From assembly GCF_014280435.1 (NCBI RefSeq), contig NZ_CP060388.1:124001-188000 (forward strand): DNA of 64,000 bases, in the 5' to 3' direction. This document shows positions 49,734-58,505 of the stretch, piece after piece. Position 1 is the stretch's first letter; each line of letters starts with the position of its first letter. The stretch comes from Sphingobium sp. KCTC 72723. Its GTDB lineage: Bacteria > Pseudomonadota > Alphaproteobacteria > Sphingomonadales > Sphingomonadaceae. Position numbers and translations under genes: made by a program. The notes under the pieces were generated by a model that worked only from the letters and a program-made list of their open reading frames with translations, was not told the DNA's origin and did not search any database.

Positions 49734-50810
49734 ATGGACACGCAAGTTTCGCCCCCGACCCGGATAGAGGATGGTTTCTTCCTCGCGCTGGTGCTGATCG
49801 TCTCGATCGCCTTTGCGATGGTGGTCCAGCCGCTGTTCGCTGCCATCCTGTGGGGTGTGATCGCCGCGATCCTGTTCGCGCCGGTCAATAAACGGCTGCT
49901 GACGTTCATGCCGACTCACCGCAACGGGGCGGCGCTCATCACCCTGATGCTGATCCTGTGCATCGTCATCGTGCCTGCCATCGTGCTGGCCATGGCGCTG
50001 TTGCAGGAAGCAGTCTATTTCTACGCCAAGATCCAGGCGGGCGAAATCGACTTCGCCCGCATGTTCGCGCAGGTACTCAACAGCCTGCCTGCATGGGCGC
50101 GGGGATTTCTGCGCAACTGGGGGCTGACCAATTTCGACGCGGCGCAGGCGATGCTGACGCGCGGCATCACCAGCAGCTTCCGCACGCTGGCGACACAGGC
50201 ACTGGTGATCGGGCAAAGCGCGTTCGGCTTCATCATGGCGCTGGGCGTCATGCTCTACCTCGCCTTCTTCCTGCTGCGCGATGGCGAGGAACTGGCCGGG
50301 CGGGTCGCCGCCGCCGCGCCGCTGCGCGCGCATCAGCGTCAGGCGCTGATCCAGCAATTCGTCGTCGTCATCCGCGCCACGATCAAGGGCAGCATCGTCG
50401 TCGCCATCGTTCAGGGGCTGATCGGCGGAGTCATATTCTGGGCGCTGGGCATACAGGGCGCGCTGCTGTGGGGCGTGCTGATGGGCGCTTTCTCGCTGCT
50501 GCCCGCCATCGGCACGGGCCTGATCTGGGTGCCGGTCGCCATCTATCTGTTTGCCAGCGGGGCGTTCTGGCAGGGGGCGGTGCTGGTCGCGTGCGGGGTG
50601 CTGGTGATCGGCATGGTCGACAATGTGCTGCGCCCGATCCTGGTCGGTCGCGACACGCGCATCCCCGACTATGTCGTGCTGATTTCCACATTGGGCGGCA
50701 TCGAAATGTTCGGCTTCAACGGCATCGTCATTGGCCCGGTGATTGCCGCGCTGTTCATCGCGACGTGGAACATCTTTACCCGGATGCGCGCAGCAGCCAT
50801 CGCTGAATAG
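49734..50810 (+). CDS. AI-2E family transporter
   Basis: 358 residues with about eight membrane helices. Family features: paired N-terminal helices (FFLALVLIVSIAFAMVVQPLF in part), the ATIKGSIVVAIVQGLIGG segment, and DNVLRPILVG near the C-terminus followed by ISTLGGIEMFGFNGIVIGPV (in part). Members export autoinducer-2 or act as Na+/H+ antiporters; the role is not resolvable here. Divergent from the RNA methyltransferase gene. Confidence 0.88.
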   Translation: MDTQVSPPTRIEDGFFLALVLIVSIAFAMVVQPLFAAILWGVIAAILFAPVNKRLLTFMPTHRNGAALITLMLILCIVIVPAIVLAMALLQEAVYFYAKIQAGEIDFARMFAQVLNSLPAWARGFLRNWGLTNFDAAQAMLTRGITSSFRTLATQALVIGQSAFGFIMALGVMLYLAFFLLRDGEELAGRVAAAAPLRAHQRQALIQQFVVVIRATIKGSIVVAIVQGLIGGVIFWALGIQGALLWGVLMGAFSLLPAIGTGLIWVPVAIYLFASGAFWQGAVLVACGVLVIGMVDNVLRPILVGRDTRIPDYVVLISTLGGIEMFGFNGIVIGPVIAALFIATWNIFTRMRAAAIAE

Positions 50811-50821
50811 CGCGCTCATAA

Positions 50822-50865
50822 CGGGACGCCCCTAACAGGCCCAGTGCGGGACGCCCCTAACAGGC
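50822..50865 (+). repeat. 19-bp direct repeat pair upstream of the response regulator
   Basis: CGGGACGCCCCTAACAGGC occurs at 50822-50840 and again, identically, at 50847-50865, a 25-base spacing. It occupies the 98-base gap between the AI-2E stop and the regulator start. Two exact sites on roughly the same helix face (2.4 turns) could be an autoregulatory OmpR-type operator, or the scar of a small duplication. Confidence 0.6.
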
Positions 50866-50908
50866 TTTGTCACTGGCCGCTTTCTCGTTTATCTGGGAAG
50901 CGGGGGGC

Positions 50909-51652
50909 ATGATGGAGCAAAGTGACCAGATTTCCATATTGCTGGTGGAGGATGATGCGGCTGCGCGCGCCAATATCGCGGCCATCCTGACCGGCGCGGG
51001 CATGGCAGTGGAGCAGGCGGAGGATGGCGCGGTGGGCCTGACCCGCGCGGGCAGCGGCACCCATGACGTCGTCATTCTCGACCGGATGCTGCCCAGCCTG
51101 TCGGGCATCGACATCGTCAAACGGATGCGCGGCGCGGGTGTGGGCGCGCCGGTGCTGATGCTGTCGGCGCTTGGCCGCAGCGAACATCGGGTCGAAGGGC
51201 TGGAAAGCGGCGTCGATGATTATCTGGCCAAACCGTTCGAGCCGGACGAACTGGTCGCGCGCGTCCGTGCGCTGTGGCGTCGCGCCAGCCGCCGCAACCC
51301 TGATCCCGTGCTGCTGTTCGGCGACCTGGAATGTCATGTAAAGGCGCGCACCGTCTGGCGGCAGGGGCGGCATCTGGCGCTTTCGCCCAAGGAATTCGAA
51401 CTGTTCCTCTACCTGATGCATCATGCAGGGGAAGTCGTGACGCGCGAAATGCTGCTGCGCCATGTGTGGAAATTGAGTTTCGATCCCCAGACCAATGTGG
51501 TCGACGTCAATGTCGGCCGCCTGCGCCGCAAGCTGGAAGAAGGGTTTGACGGCCCCGTGCTGGAAACCGTGTGGGGGACAGGATATCGGCTGATCGCTGC
51601 CGCTCCCGCCGTCGCTGCGACGGGACGGGCGGGCGCAGCGTCCGGTGGCTAG
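50909..51652 (+). CDS. OmpR/PhoB-family response regulator
   Basis: 247 residues from ATG 50909 (GGAAGCGGGGGGC upstream; ATG 50912 also possible). Receiver: E14-D15-D16, phospho-Asp58 (VVILDRMLP), Ser/Lys switch in LMLSALG and LAKPFEP. The winged-helix DNA-binding domain has HLALSPKEFELFLYLMHHAG (in part), LLRHVWKLSFDPQTNVVDVNV (in part), RLRRKLE and TVWGTGYRL. Its stop overlaps the kinase GTG. Confidence 0.93.
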   Translation: MMEQSDQISILLVEDDAAARANIAAILTGAGMAVEQAEDGAVGLTRAGSGTHDVVILDRMLPSLSGIDIVKRMRGAGVGAPVLMLSALGRSEHRVEGLESGVDDYLAKPFEPDELVARVRALWRRASRRNPDPVLLFGDLECHVKARTVWRQGRHLALSPKEFELFLYLMHHAGEVVTREMLLRHVWKLSFDPQTNVVDVNVGRLRRKLEEGFDGPVLETVWGTGYRLIAAAPAVAATGRAGAASGG

Positions 51653-53015
51653 GGTCGACCTGCTCCGGTCGGTATTCGGCCGGGTTACGCTATCTGCCCT
51701 GCTGGTCAGCCTGTTGTCCACGCTGGCGCTGTTTCTGGTGGTGCAGAAAATCGTTCAGGATGATGGCCGCATGATGCTGGCCCGCGAAGTCGATACCGAC
51801 CTGGCGGGGTTGGCCGACATCTATGTCAGCGGCGGGACGCCCGAATTGCGCGCGCGCATCGCTGACCGGCTGGCCATGGAGCGGGAGGATGGCGAACGCG
51901 CCTGGTATCTGCTGGCCGACAGGGCCGGTCGGCCGGTGGCGGGCAATCTGGATCGCTGGCCCGGCATCGACGCGCGCGTATCGCAGACCCGTTTCGTCAC
52001 GCTGCCCGATGGCGAACGGATGTTCGCGCGCGCCACGCAACTGGGTTCGGGCGCGCGCCTGCTGGTCGGGCGCAGCCATTATCGCGGCGAAGCGCTGCTG
52101 GGGCGGCTGGCCGTCGCCTTCGCCGGGGCAGGCGCGCTGATCGCCTTGCTCAGCCTGCTTGCGGGCCATTATGCCGCGCTGCGCCTGCGCGTGCGGGTGG
52201 AAGCGGTGAACGCGACGTTCGCGGCGGTGCGCGCCGGGCATATCGCCGCCCGCGCGCCGGAGCCGGGAACCACGTCCGACGACGAACTGGCCGAACTGGC
52301 GGTCAACACCAACGCGATGCTGGATCAGGTCGAACGGCTGATCGAGGCGCAGCGCGCCGTGTCGGATCAGACCGCGCACGAAATCCGCACGCCCCTGATG
52401 CACCTGGACACACGCATCCTCAAGGCGATGGAAGGGACGCAGGACGCTGCACTGCTGCGCACGCTGGGCCAGTCGCGTGAGGAAATACGCGGGGTCGTGC
52501 GGCTGCTCGATTCGCTGCTCGACATTGCAGGCAGTCAGGCGATGCGCGGCGACCTGCGCGGGCTGGTCGATGTCGACCTTAGCGACATATTGGAAAATCT
52601 GGCCGACCTTTATGGCGCCAGTGCGGAGGAACTGGGCATCGGTTTCCACGCCCGCATCGCATCGGGCATCATGCTGCGCGCGGACCCGATGCAGATGACG
52701 CGGCTGTTGTCCAACTTGCTCGACAATGCGTTCAAATATGTGCCGAGCGGCGGGTCGGTGGCGCTGTCGCTGTTACCCGGCCCGCGCATCATCGTGCAGG
52801 ATGATGGCCCCGGTATCGCGCAGGCCGACCGGGAAAGGGTGTTCGAACGCTATGTCCGGCTGGACGAGGCGCAGGGGCATCGGGGGCGTAACGGTCACGG
52901 GCTTGGGCTGGCCCTTGCCATGGCGATTGCGCAACGGCATGAGCTGTCCCTGCATGTGGAGGATGCCGCGCCCGGCGCGCGCTTCATCCTTCAGCCGGAG
53001 GTGCGCGATGATTAG
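51645..53015 (+). CDS. sensor histidine kinase
   Basis: 456 residues from GTG 51645, overlapping the regulator stop. Two membrane helices (VTLSALLVSLLSTLALFLVVQ; LAVAFAGAGALIALLSLLAGHY, each in part) flank a periplasmic sensor of about 120 residues. HAMP, then the H-box SDQTAHEIRTPLMHL, N-box LLSNLLDNAFKYV, G1 DDGPGI and G2 GHGLGLALA are intact. The sensor domain has no recognised ligand motif. It phosphorylates the adjacent regulator; the next gene overlaps its 3' end. Confidence 0.92.
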   Translation: MARVDLLRSVFGRVTLSALLVSLLSTLALFLVVQKIVQDDGRMMLAREVDTDLAGLADIYVSGGTPELRARIADRLAMEREDGERAWYLLADRAGRPVAGNLDRWPGIDARVSQTRFVTLPDGERMFARATQLGSGARLLVGRSHYRGEALLGRLAVAFAGAGALIALLSLLAGHYAALRLRVRVEAVNATFAAVRAGHIAARAPEPGTTSDDELAELAVNTNAMLDQVERLIEAQRAVSDQTAHEIRTPLMHLDTRILKAMEGTQDAALLRTLGQSREEIRGVVRLLDSLLDIAGSQAMRGDLRGLVDVDLSDILENLADLYGASAEELGIGFHARIASGIMLRADPMQMTRLLSNLLDNAFKYVPSGGSVALSLLPGPRIIVQDDGPGIAQADRERVFERYVRLDEAQGHRGRNGHGLGLALAMAIAQRHELSLHVEDAAPGARFILQPEVRDD

Positions 53016-53580
53016 GCTGCTGCTGCCCGCCCTGTTGATGACCGCCGCGCCAGCGCCCGGACCGGCGGCGGAACTGCTGCCCGCCGACCCGGTGCTGCGC
53101 ACGTTGGTGGAGGGGGACGCAGCGGTCGCAAAGCGCGATCATGCCGGGTTGGCGGACATGGCGCAGCTTTTGAAGGTGCTGGGTGCAACCCCGGTGGAGG
53201 GGCAGGACGATCTGGCCGTTGCATGGACCGACGCGGCTCAGGCCCATGGTGCCACCCGATCGACGCTGGCCTTTCGCGGGCGCGCGCTGGGACCGGCCTA
53301 TCGGCGCGGGTCGCTGGTGGCGGGCGGCACCTTTACCATGCGCCAATTATTCCTCGCGGGTCAGCGTGCGCAGATTTCGGTCGCACCGGCGGGCGGGGCG
53401 GGACGGGGCGCGGGTCTTTCCATCCGGGTGCAGGGGGCCGACGGCGCAACGCTGTGCGCCAAGCCCGTTGGCGGCCCGCAGGCCGATTGCGCCTGGCTGC
53501 CGGTCTTTACCGACCGCTATGACATCGTCATCGAAAATGGCGGATCGACCCCCGCGACTTTCTATCTGATTGTGCGCTGA
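53008..53580 (+). CDS. secreted protein of unknown function coupled to the two-component system
   Basis: 190 residues from ATG 53008, overlapping the kinase stop by eight bases. Short signal peptide (MIRLLLPALLMTAAPAPGPA). The mature part has ADGATLCAKPVGGPQADCAWLP (in part), two cysteines likely to form a disulfide, and ends RYDIVIENGGSTPATFYLIVR (in part), resembling a beta-sandwich like bacterial pre-peptidase C-terminal domains. Tight coupling suggests an accessory periplasmic component of the sensing unit. Confidence 0.65.
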   Translation: MIRLLLPALLMTAAPAPGPAAELLPADPVLRTLVEGDAAVAKRDHAGLADMAQLLKVLGATPVEGQDDLAVAWTDAAQAHGATRSTLAFRGRALGPAYRRGSLVAGGTFTMRQLFLAGQRAQISVAPAGGAGRGAGLSIRVQGADGATLCAKPVGGPQADCAWLPVFTDRYDIVIENGGSTPATFYLIVR

Positions 53581-53693
53581 GGCTCCTTTCGTCGCTCCAT
53601 CGGTGCGCTTCGTCCATTCTGCACATGTGTTCAGGCGAAAAAGCCGGGGGTCGGGGCGTTGCCCCTTCCGTGCAATGATGAGGAGACGACCCC

Positions 53694-54059
53694 ATGAACC
53701 GCAAGATTTTCGCTGCCGCTATAGTCATCAGCTTGTCCTCCACCGCCGCGCTGGCGCAGGGCGAAGGACCAGTAAGCTATGAGGAGCAGCTGGCCCGTGT
53801 CGAAGTGGAACTAACCTATCAGGCACCCATTGCCGGGGTCGAAAACGACTATTGGTTCAATTATCAGACTGACCTGGCCGAAGCGCGCAAGGAATTGACC
53901 AAGGATCTGCGCGGATCGTCCGATGCGGAGGATAATCGCGATGCCTGGGAAGAATATCGCGCCGAACTGGCCGATGCACGGGGTGATTATGCCAAGGAAA
54001 TGGCCGAGAAAGGCTATCCCGTCGGGCAGGTTCGCGTGCTGACCGACACCGGACGCTAA
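53694..54059 (+). CDS. small secreted helical protein, unknown
   Basis: 121 residues; GAGGAGACGACCCC precedes ATG 53694. Signal peptide MNRKIFAAAIVISLSSTAALA. The mature part is highly charged and helical (EARKELTKDLRGSSDAEDNRDAWEEYRAELADARGDYAKEM in outline), Trp/Tyr-containing but without cysteines. No family recognised. Monocistronic. The adjacent 54061 palindrome begins two bases after its stop. Confidence 0.7.
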   Translation: MNRKIFAAAIVISLSSTAALAQGEGPVSYEEQLARVEVELTYQAPIAGVENDYWFNYQTDLAEARKELTKDLRGSSDAEDNRDAWEEYRAELADARGDYAKEMAEKGYPVGQVRVLTDTGR

Positions 54060-54060
54060 A

Positions 54061-54211
54061 AGTCTGTCTCGAAATGCGCGAAAGAGCGCATTTCGGTTGC
54101 CGCACCGGCCCTCACCCCCACCCGACCTCCCATTCAGGATACACTCTGTGGGAGGTCGGGTGGGGGTGAGGGCCGGTGCGGATGCGCCAAAGGCGCATTC
54201 CGAGACAGGCT
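54061..54211. repeat. long perfect palindrome (CCGCACC family, full copy)
   Basis: A perfect 33-bp inverted repeat, 54100-54132 against 54149-54181 (arm starts CCGCACCGGCCCTCACCCCC), with a 16-base loop. Each side carries a further small hairpin, CGAAATGCGC/GCGCATTTCG on the left and ATGCGCC/GGCGCAT on the right. The outermost GTCTGTCTCG and CGAGACAGGC also pair, so the entire 150 bases can fold as one cruciform. It begins beside the preceding stop and ends at the IS target site. Related copies at 30532 and 15011. Confidence 0.9.
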
Positions 54212-54237
54212 CTAAGCTCGGCTTTGTACGTTTTTGG

Positions 54238-54522
54238 TCAGGTCCAGGTCCAGAAGATGCTGTTTTCAGCGATGTGGTCGAGGGCTTGATCGAGGGGCAA
54301 GACGCATCCGCCCATATCGTCGATATCTTCCCATTTTCGCCGGTGTGACCAGTAGCCGAGCCTGATTTCGTCGCGCGTGCCGACAGGCTTGAGGCGGGCG
54401 ATCGGTGCCTCGGTTTCCAGCAGATAGAGATGGTAAGCGCCCTTGTCCTCATACCATCCGACGCCGCCGCCGTTGGCCGCGTCGAACGTCTCGATGCGCA
54501 GAATGATTTCCTCGTCTTTCAT
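54238..54522 (-). CDS. accessory ORF inside the IS, unknown protein (94 aa)
   Basis: 94 residues, mixed and acidic (MKDEEIILRIETFDAANGGG start; Trp-rich C-terminus with YWSHRRKWEDIDDMGG and SIFWTWT). Amino-acid composition looks like a genuine folded protein and no other strong frame covers the stretch. It lies between the left inverted repeat and the transposase, on the opposite strand. No ribosome site is obvious. No family recognised. It could be a passenger, an inhibitor of transposition, or a host gene captured by the element. Confidence 0.55.
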   Translation of the reverse strand: MKDEEIILRIETFDAANGGGVGWYEDKGAYHLYLLETEAPIARLKPVGTRDEIRLGYWSHRRKWEDIDDMGGCVLPLDQALDHIAENSIFWTWT

Positions 54523-54627
54523 GGTGCATCCATAGCTGCCGTCGGGTCACAGCATATTCGAGTCACCTCGCCGCATGGCAACAGCCTAAGCGTTGCAACG
54601 TGCTTCAGTCAGGATTCGAAGCATGGA

Positions 54628-56004
54628 ATGCTGGACCAGAACAAGGCCGTTATCGGCGATCCCGTCCCCCAGATTCTGCGCCAATGGCTGCAGGCATGGC
54701 GTCCCTGCTTTACGGCTCCCAGTTGGGAGCATGTACTTGTTCTTGTGATGGGCGGCCTGCTGGCCACGGGCAAACGGACCGTTACGTCTTGCCTGCGTGT
54801 GACCGGCCGAGCCGATGCTGCCAACTTTGCAACCTATCACCAGATCCTCAACCGCGCCCGCTGGAGTTCGCGTGCCGTTGCCAGGCGTTTACTGGGCATT
54901 GTGGTCGAACGGCTCGTGCCCGATGGTCCTGTGGTCATCGGTATGGACGACACCATTGAACGGCGATGGGGGCGCCGGATCACCGCACGGGGTATCTACC
55001 GCGACCCGGTCCGCTCCAGTCACGGCCATTTCGTCAAAGCCAGCGGACTGCGCTGGCTCAGCTTCATGGTGCTCACCCCGGTGTCATGGACCCGCCTGAT
55101 CAAGGCACTGCCAGTCTTGACGTTGCTCGCTCCTTCGGAACGATCGAACCGTCAACGCGGCTGTCGTCATAAATTGCTGACGGACTGGGCCCGGCAGGGC
55201 GCGCTGCAGCTGTCTCGCTGGCTGCCGGGTCGGCGGATCATCTTCATTGGCGACAGCAGCTTTGCTGTCCACGAACTGGCACATGCGATCGTCCGCCGGG
55301 CCACACTCATCAGCCGACTGCGGCTCGACGCCAACTTGTTTGCGCAGCCTGCGGGGCGAACGGCACGCACGATGGGGCGACCGGCGCAGAAAGGGCGAGC
55401 ATTACCAAAACTCAAGACCCTGCTCGCCAACCCGGCGACACGCTGGACCAGCATTCTCGTCTCTGCCTGGTATGGCCATCTCAACGGCAAGATGCTCGAG
55501 ATCACATCTGACATCGCCTTATGGTACAGGCCCGGCACTCCGGTCTTGCCGGTCCGATGGGTCCTGGTTCGCGATCCTGAAGGAAAGCGCGGCCCGCAGG
55601 CCTTCTTCAGTACCGACATCACCCTCGAGCCCGCCGAGATAATCGCCCTCTACGTCCGCCGATGGCAGATCGAGGTCACCTTTGCCGAAACCCGCGCGCA
55701 CTTGGGTGTCGAGACACAGCGCCAGTGGACCGACAAAGCCATAGCGCGAACCACGCCGGCGCTGCTGGGTCTCTACAGCCTTATATCGCTATGGGCCTGC
55801 GATCTGTTGACCACTAAAAGCACCCCTTATTCCGCCGCGTGGTATCGAAAAACCAGCCTGACATTCAGTGACGCCATCGGAGCCGTCCGCCTCCAACTCT
55901 GGGTCGGAGACATTAATCAACACTCCCCGCCGCACCCAGAACCGCACTATATTCCCACAACCCGCCTAAAACGCATGGCTCAGGCACTATGCTTCGCTAC
56001 CTGA
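54628..56004 (+). CDS. IS701-family DDE transposase
   Basis: 458 residues from ATG 54628. DDE_5-type catalytic residues: first Asp in VVIGMDDTIERRWG, second in IIFIGDSSFAVHE, Glu in RRWQIEVTFAETRAHLG. An N-terminal helical DNA-binding region precedes them. The frame is uninterrupted, so the element may still be active. The stop lies just inside the right inverted repeat. Confidence 0.88.
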   Translation: MLDQNKAVIGDPVPQILRQWLQAWRPCFTAPSWEHVLVLVMGGLLATGKRTVTSCLRVTGRADAANFATYHQILNRARWSSRAVARRLLGIVVERLVPDGPVVIGMDDTIERRWGRRITARGIYRDPVRSSHGHFVKASGLRWLSFMVLTPVSWTRLIKALPVLTLLAPSERSNRQRGCRHKLLTDWARQGALQLSRWLPGRRIIFIGDSSFAVHELAHAIVRRATLISRLRLDANLFAQPAGRTARTMGRPAQKGRALPKLKTLLANPATRWTSILVSAWYGHLNGKMLEITSDIALWYRPGTPVLPVRWVLVRDPEGKRGPQAFFSTDITLEPAEIIALYVRRWQIEVTFAETRAHLGVETQRQWTDKAIARTTPALLGLYSLISLWACDLLTTKSTPYSAAWYRKTSLTFSDAIGAVRLQLWVGDINQHSPPHPEPHYIPTTRLKRMAQALCFAT

Positions 56005-56057
56005 TCGTACAAAGTCGAGCTAAGGCAAAGCGGGGAGGGGGACCGCCCCTTTCCCGC

Positions 56058-57296
56058 TCAGTCCGCGTCGGGATTGCGGAAATTCAATCGCCGCGTCACC
56101 GTGTAGTCCAGCACGCCCACCAGCAGATAGCTGATCCATTGCTTGATCAGCGTCGGCATCGTCCGGGTTGCGCGATGGTCGGCCATGGTGATCGTCCGGC
56201 TCTCGCCCATGCGTGCCGTGATGAAATCGCGCACCTGCGCAGCGAAACCGGCGTCCTCGATCCGCAGCATGATCTCCAGATTGACGAACAGGCTGCGCAT
56301 GTCGAAATTGGCCGACCCCACGAATACTGCGTCGTCGATGACGATCAGCTTCATGTGCAGCTTGCGCGGCTGATATTCGGCAATCTCCACCCCACGCTTG
56401 AGCAACGGCCCGTAGAGCAGCCGCGCCGCCGCCACGGTCGCGCCATTGTCCGACCGGGCGGGCAGGATGATCCGCGCGCCATCGCGCCGCGCCGCCCGCG
56501 CGATGCGTTTCAACATCCCCCGCCCCGGCGAGAAATAGGCCGCGATCATGTCTACGCGCCGCGCCTGTTCCAGGTCGTGCTTCACCACCTGCGCCCACGG
56601 GCTTAGCCGCCGGGTCGGCCCGCCAATCAGCCAGCGGAACGGATCGGCCGGGTCATGGCGCAGCGACGGGTGCCATCCGCGCACCATGCGCCGCAACGTG
56701 CGGAACCGCTGCTTCTTCGTCATGACCCAGCGCCACAATTGCCCATACCATAGCGTCATGGCCTCCACCTGCGATCCTTCGATCCACAGGCCCAGGTCGA
56801 ACCAGCAATCATCGGCGGGGATGCCGAAATAGCCATCCTCCACATTGAATCCGCCAATCACCATGCGCTTGTCGTCGGCGATCGCCATTTTCTGGTGGTT
56901 GCGGATCAGGTAACGGGTCGACCGCCGCGTGCCGAACCGGCCGAAATGCGCGCCCGCTTCGACCAGTGGCGCGAAGAAAGCGTCGGGCGTGTCGGCCGAT
57001 CCGAAACCATCGACCATCAACGTCACAGTCACCCCACGCGCCCGCGCGGCAATGAGCGCGTCGCGCACCATCGCCCCGCTGCCATCGGCGGCAAAGATAT
57101 AATAATAGAGCTTCAGATTGTCGCGCGCGCCCGCGATCAGCGTCATCAGCGTGTCGCGCAACACGCCCCCGTCCGCGATCAGGCGCAGCCGGTTGCCGCC
57201 AATCGTTACGCCTATATCGTCTGTTCGGGCAGCATCGGGGGACGGGTTGCTGGTCGCCATCGGGCCTTCATGCCGCTTTTTGGCGGGGGTTGCCAT
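56058..57296 (-). CDS. phospholipase D/cardiolipin synthase-like protein
   Basis: 412 residues from ATG 57296; ATG 57260 (MATSNPSP) is an alternative start. Two PLD active-site motifs: [18 protein letters not shown] and [21 protein letters not shown] (in part), each H-x-K-x4-[15 protein letters not shown] and the FFAPLVEAG region match ClsB/C-like cardiolipin synthases without N-terminal membrane helices. It transfers phosphatidyl groups between lipids. Confidence 0.87.
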   Translation of the reverse strand: MATPAKKRHEGPMATSNPSPDAARTDDIGVTIGGNRLRLIADGGVLRDTLMTLIAGARDNLKLYYYIFAADGSGAMVRDALIAARARGVTVTLMVDGFGSADTPDAFFAPLVEAGAHFGRFGTRRSTRYLIRNHQKMAIADDKRMVIGGFNVEDGYFGIPADDCWFDLGLWIEGSQVEAMTLWYGQLWRWVMTKKQRFRTLRRMVRGWHPSLRHDPADPFRWLIGGPTRRLSPWAQVVKHDLEQARRVDMIAAYFSPGRGMLKRIARAARRDGARIILPARSDNGATVAAARLLYGPLLKRGVEIAEYQPRKLHMKLIVIDDAVFVGSANFDMRSLFVNLEIMLRIEDAGFAAQVRDFITARMGESRTITMADHRATRTMPTLIKQWISYLLVGVLDYTVTRRLNFRNPDAD

Positions 57297-57383
57297 GGCT
57301 TTATGGCCTTTTCATTGACTCATGCGGGGGGTACTGCTACCGCGCCAACTCGTAATTCCCCCTTGATGTTGCAGGAGGCCCGT

Positions 57384-57728
57384 TTGGCCCGCGTTACCGT
57401 CGAAGATTGTGTCGACAAGGTTACCAACCGCTTTGACCTCGTCCTGCTCGCCGCTCAGCGCGCGCGGGAGATTTCGGGCGGCGCGGAACTGACCGTCGAT
57501 CGCGACCGGGATAAAAATCCCGTCGTCGCCCTGCGTGAAATCGCGGAAGAAACCGTATTCCCGGCCGATCTGCATGATTCGGCCATCGCGTCGCTGCAAA
57601 AGGTGCAGATCGACGATGACGATACGCCGGATGAAATTGGCTCGATCGCCCAGTCGGCGGAGGCGCTGCGCCTGACCGCTGCTGCGCCGCCGCGCAATCA
57701 GAATATCGGTGGCGATTACGACGGCTGA
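57384..57728 (+). CDS. rpoZ: RNA polymerase omega subunit
   Basis: 114 residues from TTG 57384, set by GCAGGAGG five to ten bases upstream and by the family N-terminus (M)[12 protein letters not shown]. Omega core: [17 protein letters not shown], then [13 protein letters not shown]. It assists assembly of the beta' subunit. The C-terminal tail ([14 protein letters not shown]...) is the usual alphaproteobacterial extension. Confidence 0.93.
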   Translation: MARVTVEDCVDKVTNRFDLVLLAAQRAREISGGAELTVDRDRDKNPVVALREIAEETVFPADLHDSAIASLQKVQIDDDDTPDEIGSIAQSAEALRLTAAAPPRNQNIGGDYDG

Positions 57729-57753
57729 TCGCTCGACCTGTTCGGAGAGGAAA

Positions 57754-57786
57754 GAGGCCCGGCCTGCGCAAGCAGGACCGGGCCTC
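57754..57786. terminator. hairpin terminator between rpoZ and the HPr operon
   Basis: GAGGCCCGG...CCGGGCCTC with an inner CCTGC/GCAGG stem around GCAA makes a strong 14-bp hairpin between convergent genes. On the minus strand it is followed by TTTCC, so it best fits termination of the HPr transcript. Confidence 0.75.
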
Positions 57787-57831
57787 ATCAATTCTGGGGC
57801 TGCCCCGCGCGTCTGCGTTGGGCCGTCAGGG

Positions 57832-58104
57832 TCATTCTTCCCCGAACTTGTCCTCGACCAGGCCCACCAGCTTGCCCAGGCAATCGATCGCGTCCGGGCC
57901 GCTCGCCTTGATCGTGATGCTGTCGCCCATCGCCGCGCCCAACATCATCAGGCCCATGATCGACGTGCCGGTCACGTCGCTGCCATCCTTGCTGACGGTA
58001 ATCGCAGCGGGCAGGCCGCTGGCCAGTGTCACGAATTTCGCGCTGGCACGGGCATGAAGCCCGCGCTTGTTGCTGATCAAGACGAGCTGGCTGATTTCAT
58101 TCAT
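57832..58104 (-). CDS. ptsH: HPr-family phosphocarrier protein
   Basis: 90 residues. Active-site His17 in KRGLHARASAKFV and the regulatory Ser in GTSIMGLMMLGAAMGD (Ser46 equivalent) are present, so it can be phosphorylated both by Enzyme I and by HprK. Start overlaps the EIIA stop. No sugar-specific EIIB/EIIC genes are nearby, consistent with the regulatory PTS of alphaproteobacteria. Confidence 0.92.
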   Translation of the reverse strand: MNEISQLVLISNKRGLHARASAKFVTLASGLPAAITVSKDGSDVTGTSIMGLMMLGAAMGDSITIKASGPDAIDCLGKLVGLVEDKFGEE

Positions 58105-58505
58105 GTGGTGCTACCCAATAGTTCTGAAGCGACGCTGATATATTTCTGGCCCGCCTCACGCGCGGCGGCGACGGCGGCGCGCACGTCCATGACCTTGCGT
58201 GCGCTTTCCAGGCGAATGAGCATGGGCAGGTTGATGCCCGCAATCACCTCTATTTCGCCCGCTTTCAACAGGGATATGGCCAGATTGGAAGGGGTGCCGC
58301 CGAACAGGTCGGTCAGCAGGATGACGCCGGTGCCGTCATTGACGCGCGCAACGGCGGTCGCGATGTCCGCGCGGCGCAGCTCCATGTCATCCTCCGGCCC
58401 GATGCAGATCGTTTCGATCTGCTGTTGCGGGCCGACGACATGTTCCATGGCGACGACGAATTCGGTCGCCAGCGACCCATGGGTGACGAGTACGAGTCCG
58501 ATCAT
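58101..58505 (-). CDS. PTS EIIA component, mannose family
   Basis: 134 residues. Phosphorylation site His9 in VLVTHGSLA, plus LLTDLFGGTPSN and VIAGINLPML, the EIIA-Man fold pattern. Accepts phosphate from HPr and is thought to signal metabolic status rather than import sugar. Overlaps rapZ upstream and ptsH downstream by four bases each. Confidence 0.91.
   Translation of the reverse strand: MIGLVLVTHGSLATEFVVAMEHVVGPQQQIETICIGPEDDMELRRADIATAVARVNDGTGVILLTDLFGGTPSNLAISLLKAGEIEVIAGINLPMLIRLESARKVMDVRAAVAAAREAGQKYISVASELLGSTT

Larger units (their letters stand above)
54217..56019 (+). mobile_element. IS701-like insertion sequence, about 1.8 kb
   Basis: Terminal inverted repeats CTCGGCTTTGTACG (54217-54230) and CGTACAAAGTCGAG (56006-56019) differ at one of 14 positions, and the similarity continues inward (GGTCAGGT / ATCAGGT). 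The element is bounded by identical CTAAG on both sides (54212-54216 and 56020-56024), containing the 4-bp Y-T-A-R duplication known for IS701-family elements. It carries a full-length transposase and one extra ORF on the opposite strand. The transposase third has lower GC than the host genes. Confidence 0.85.
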
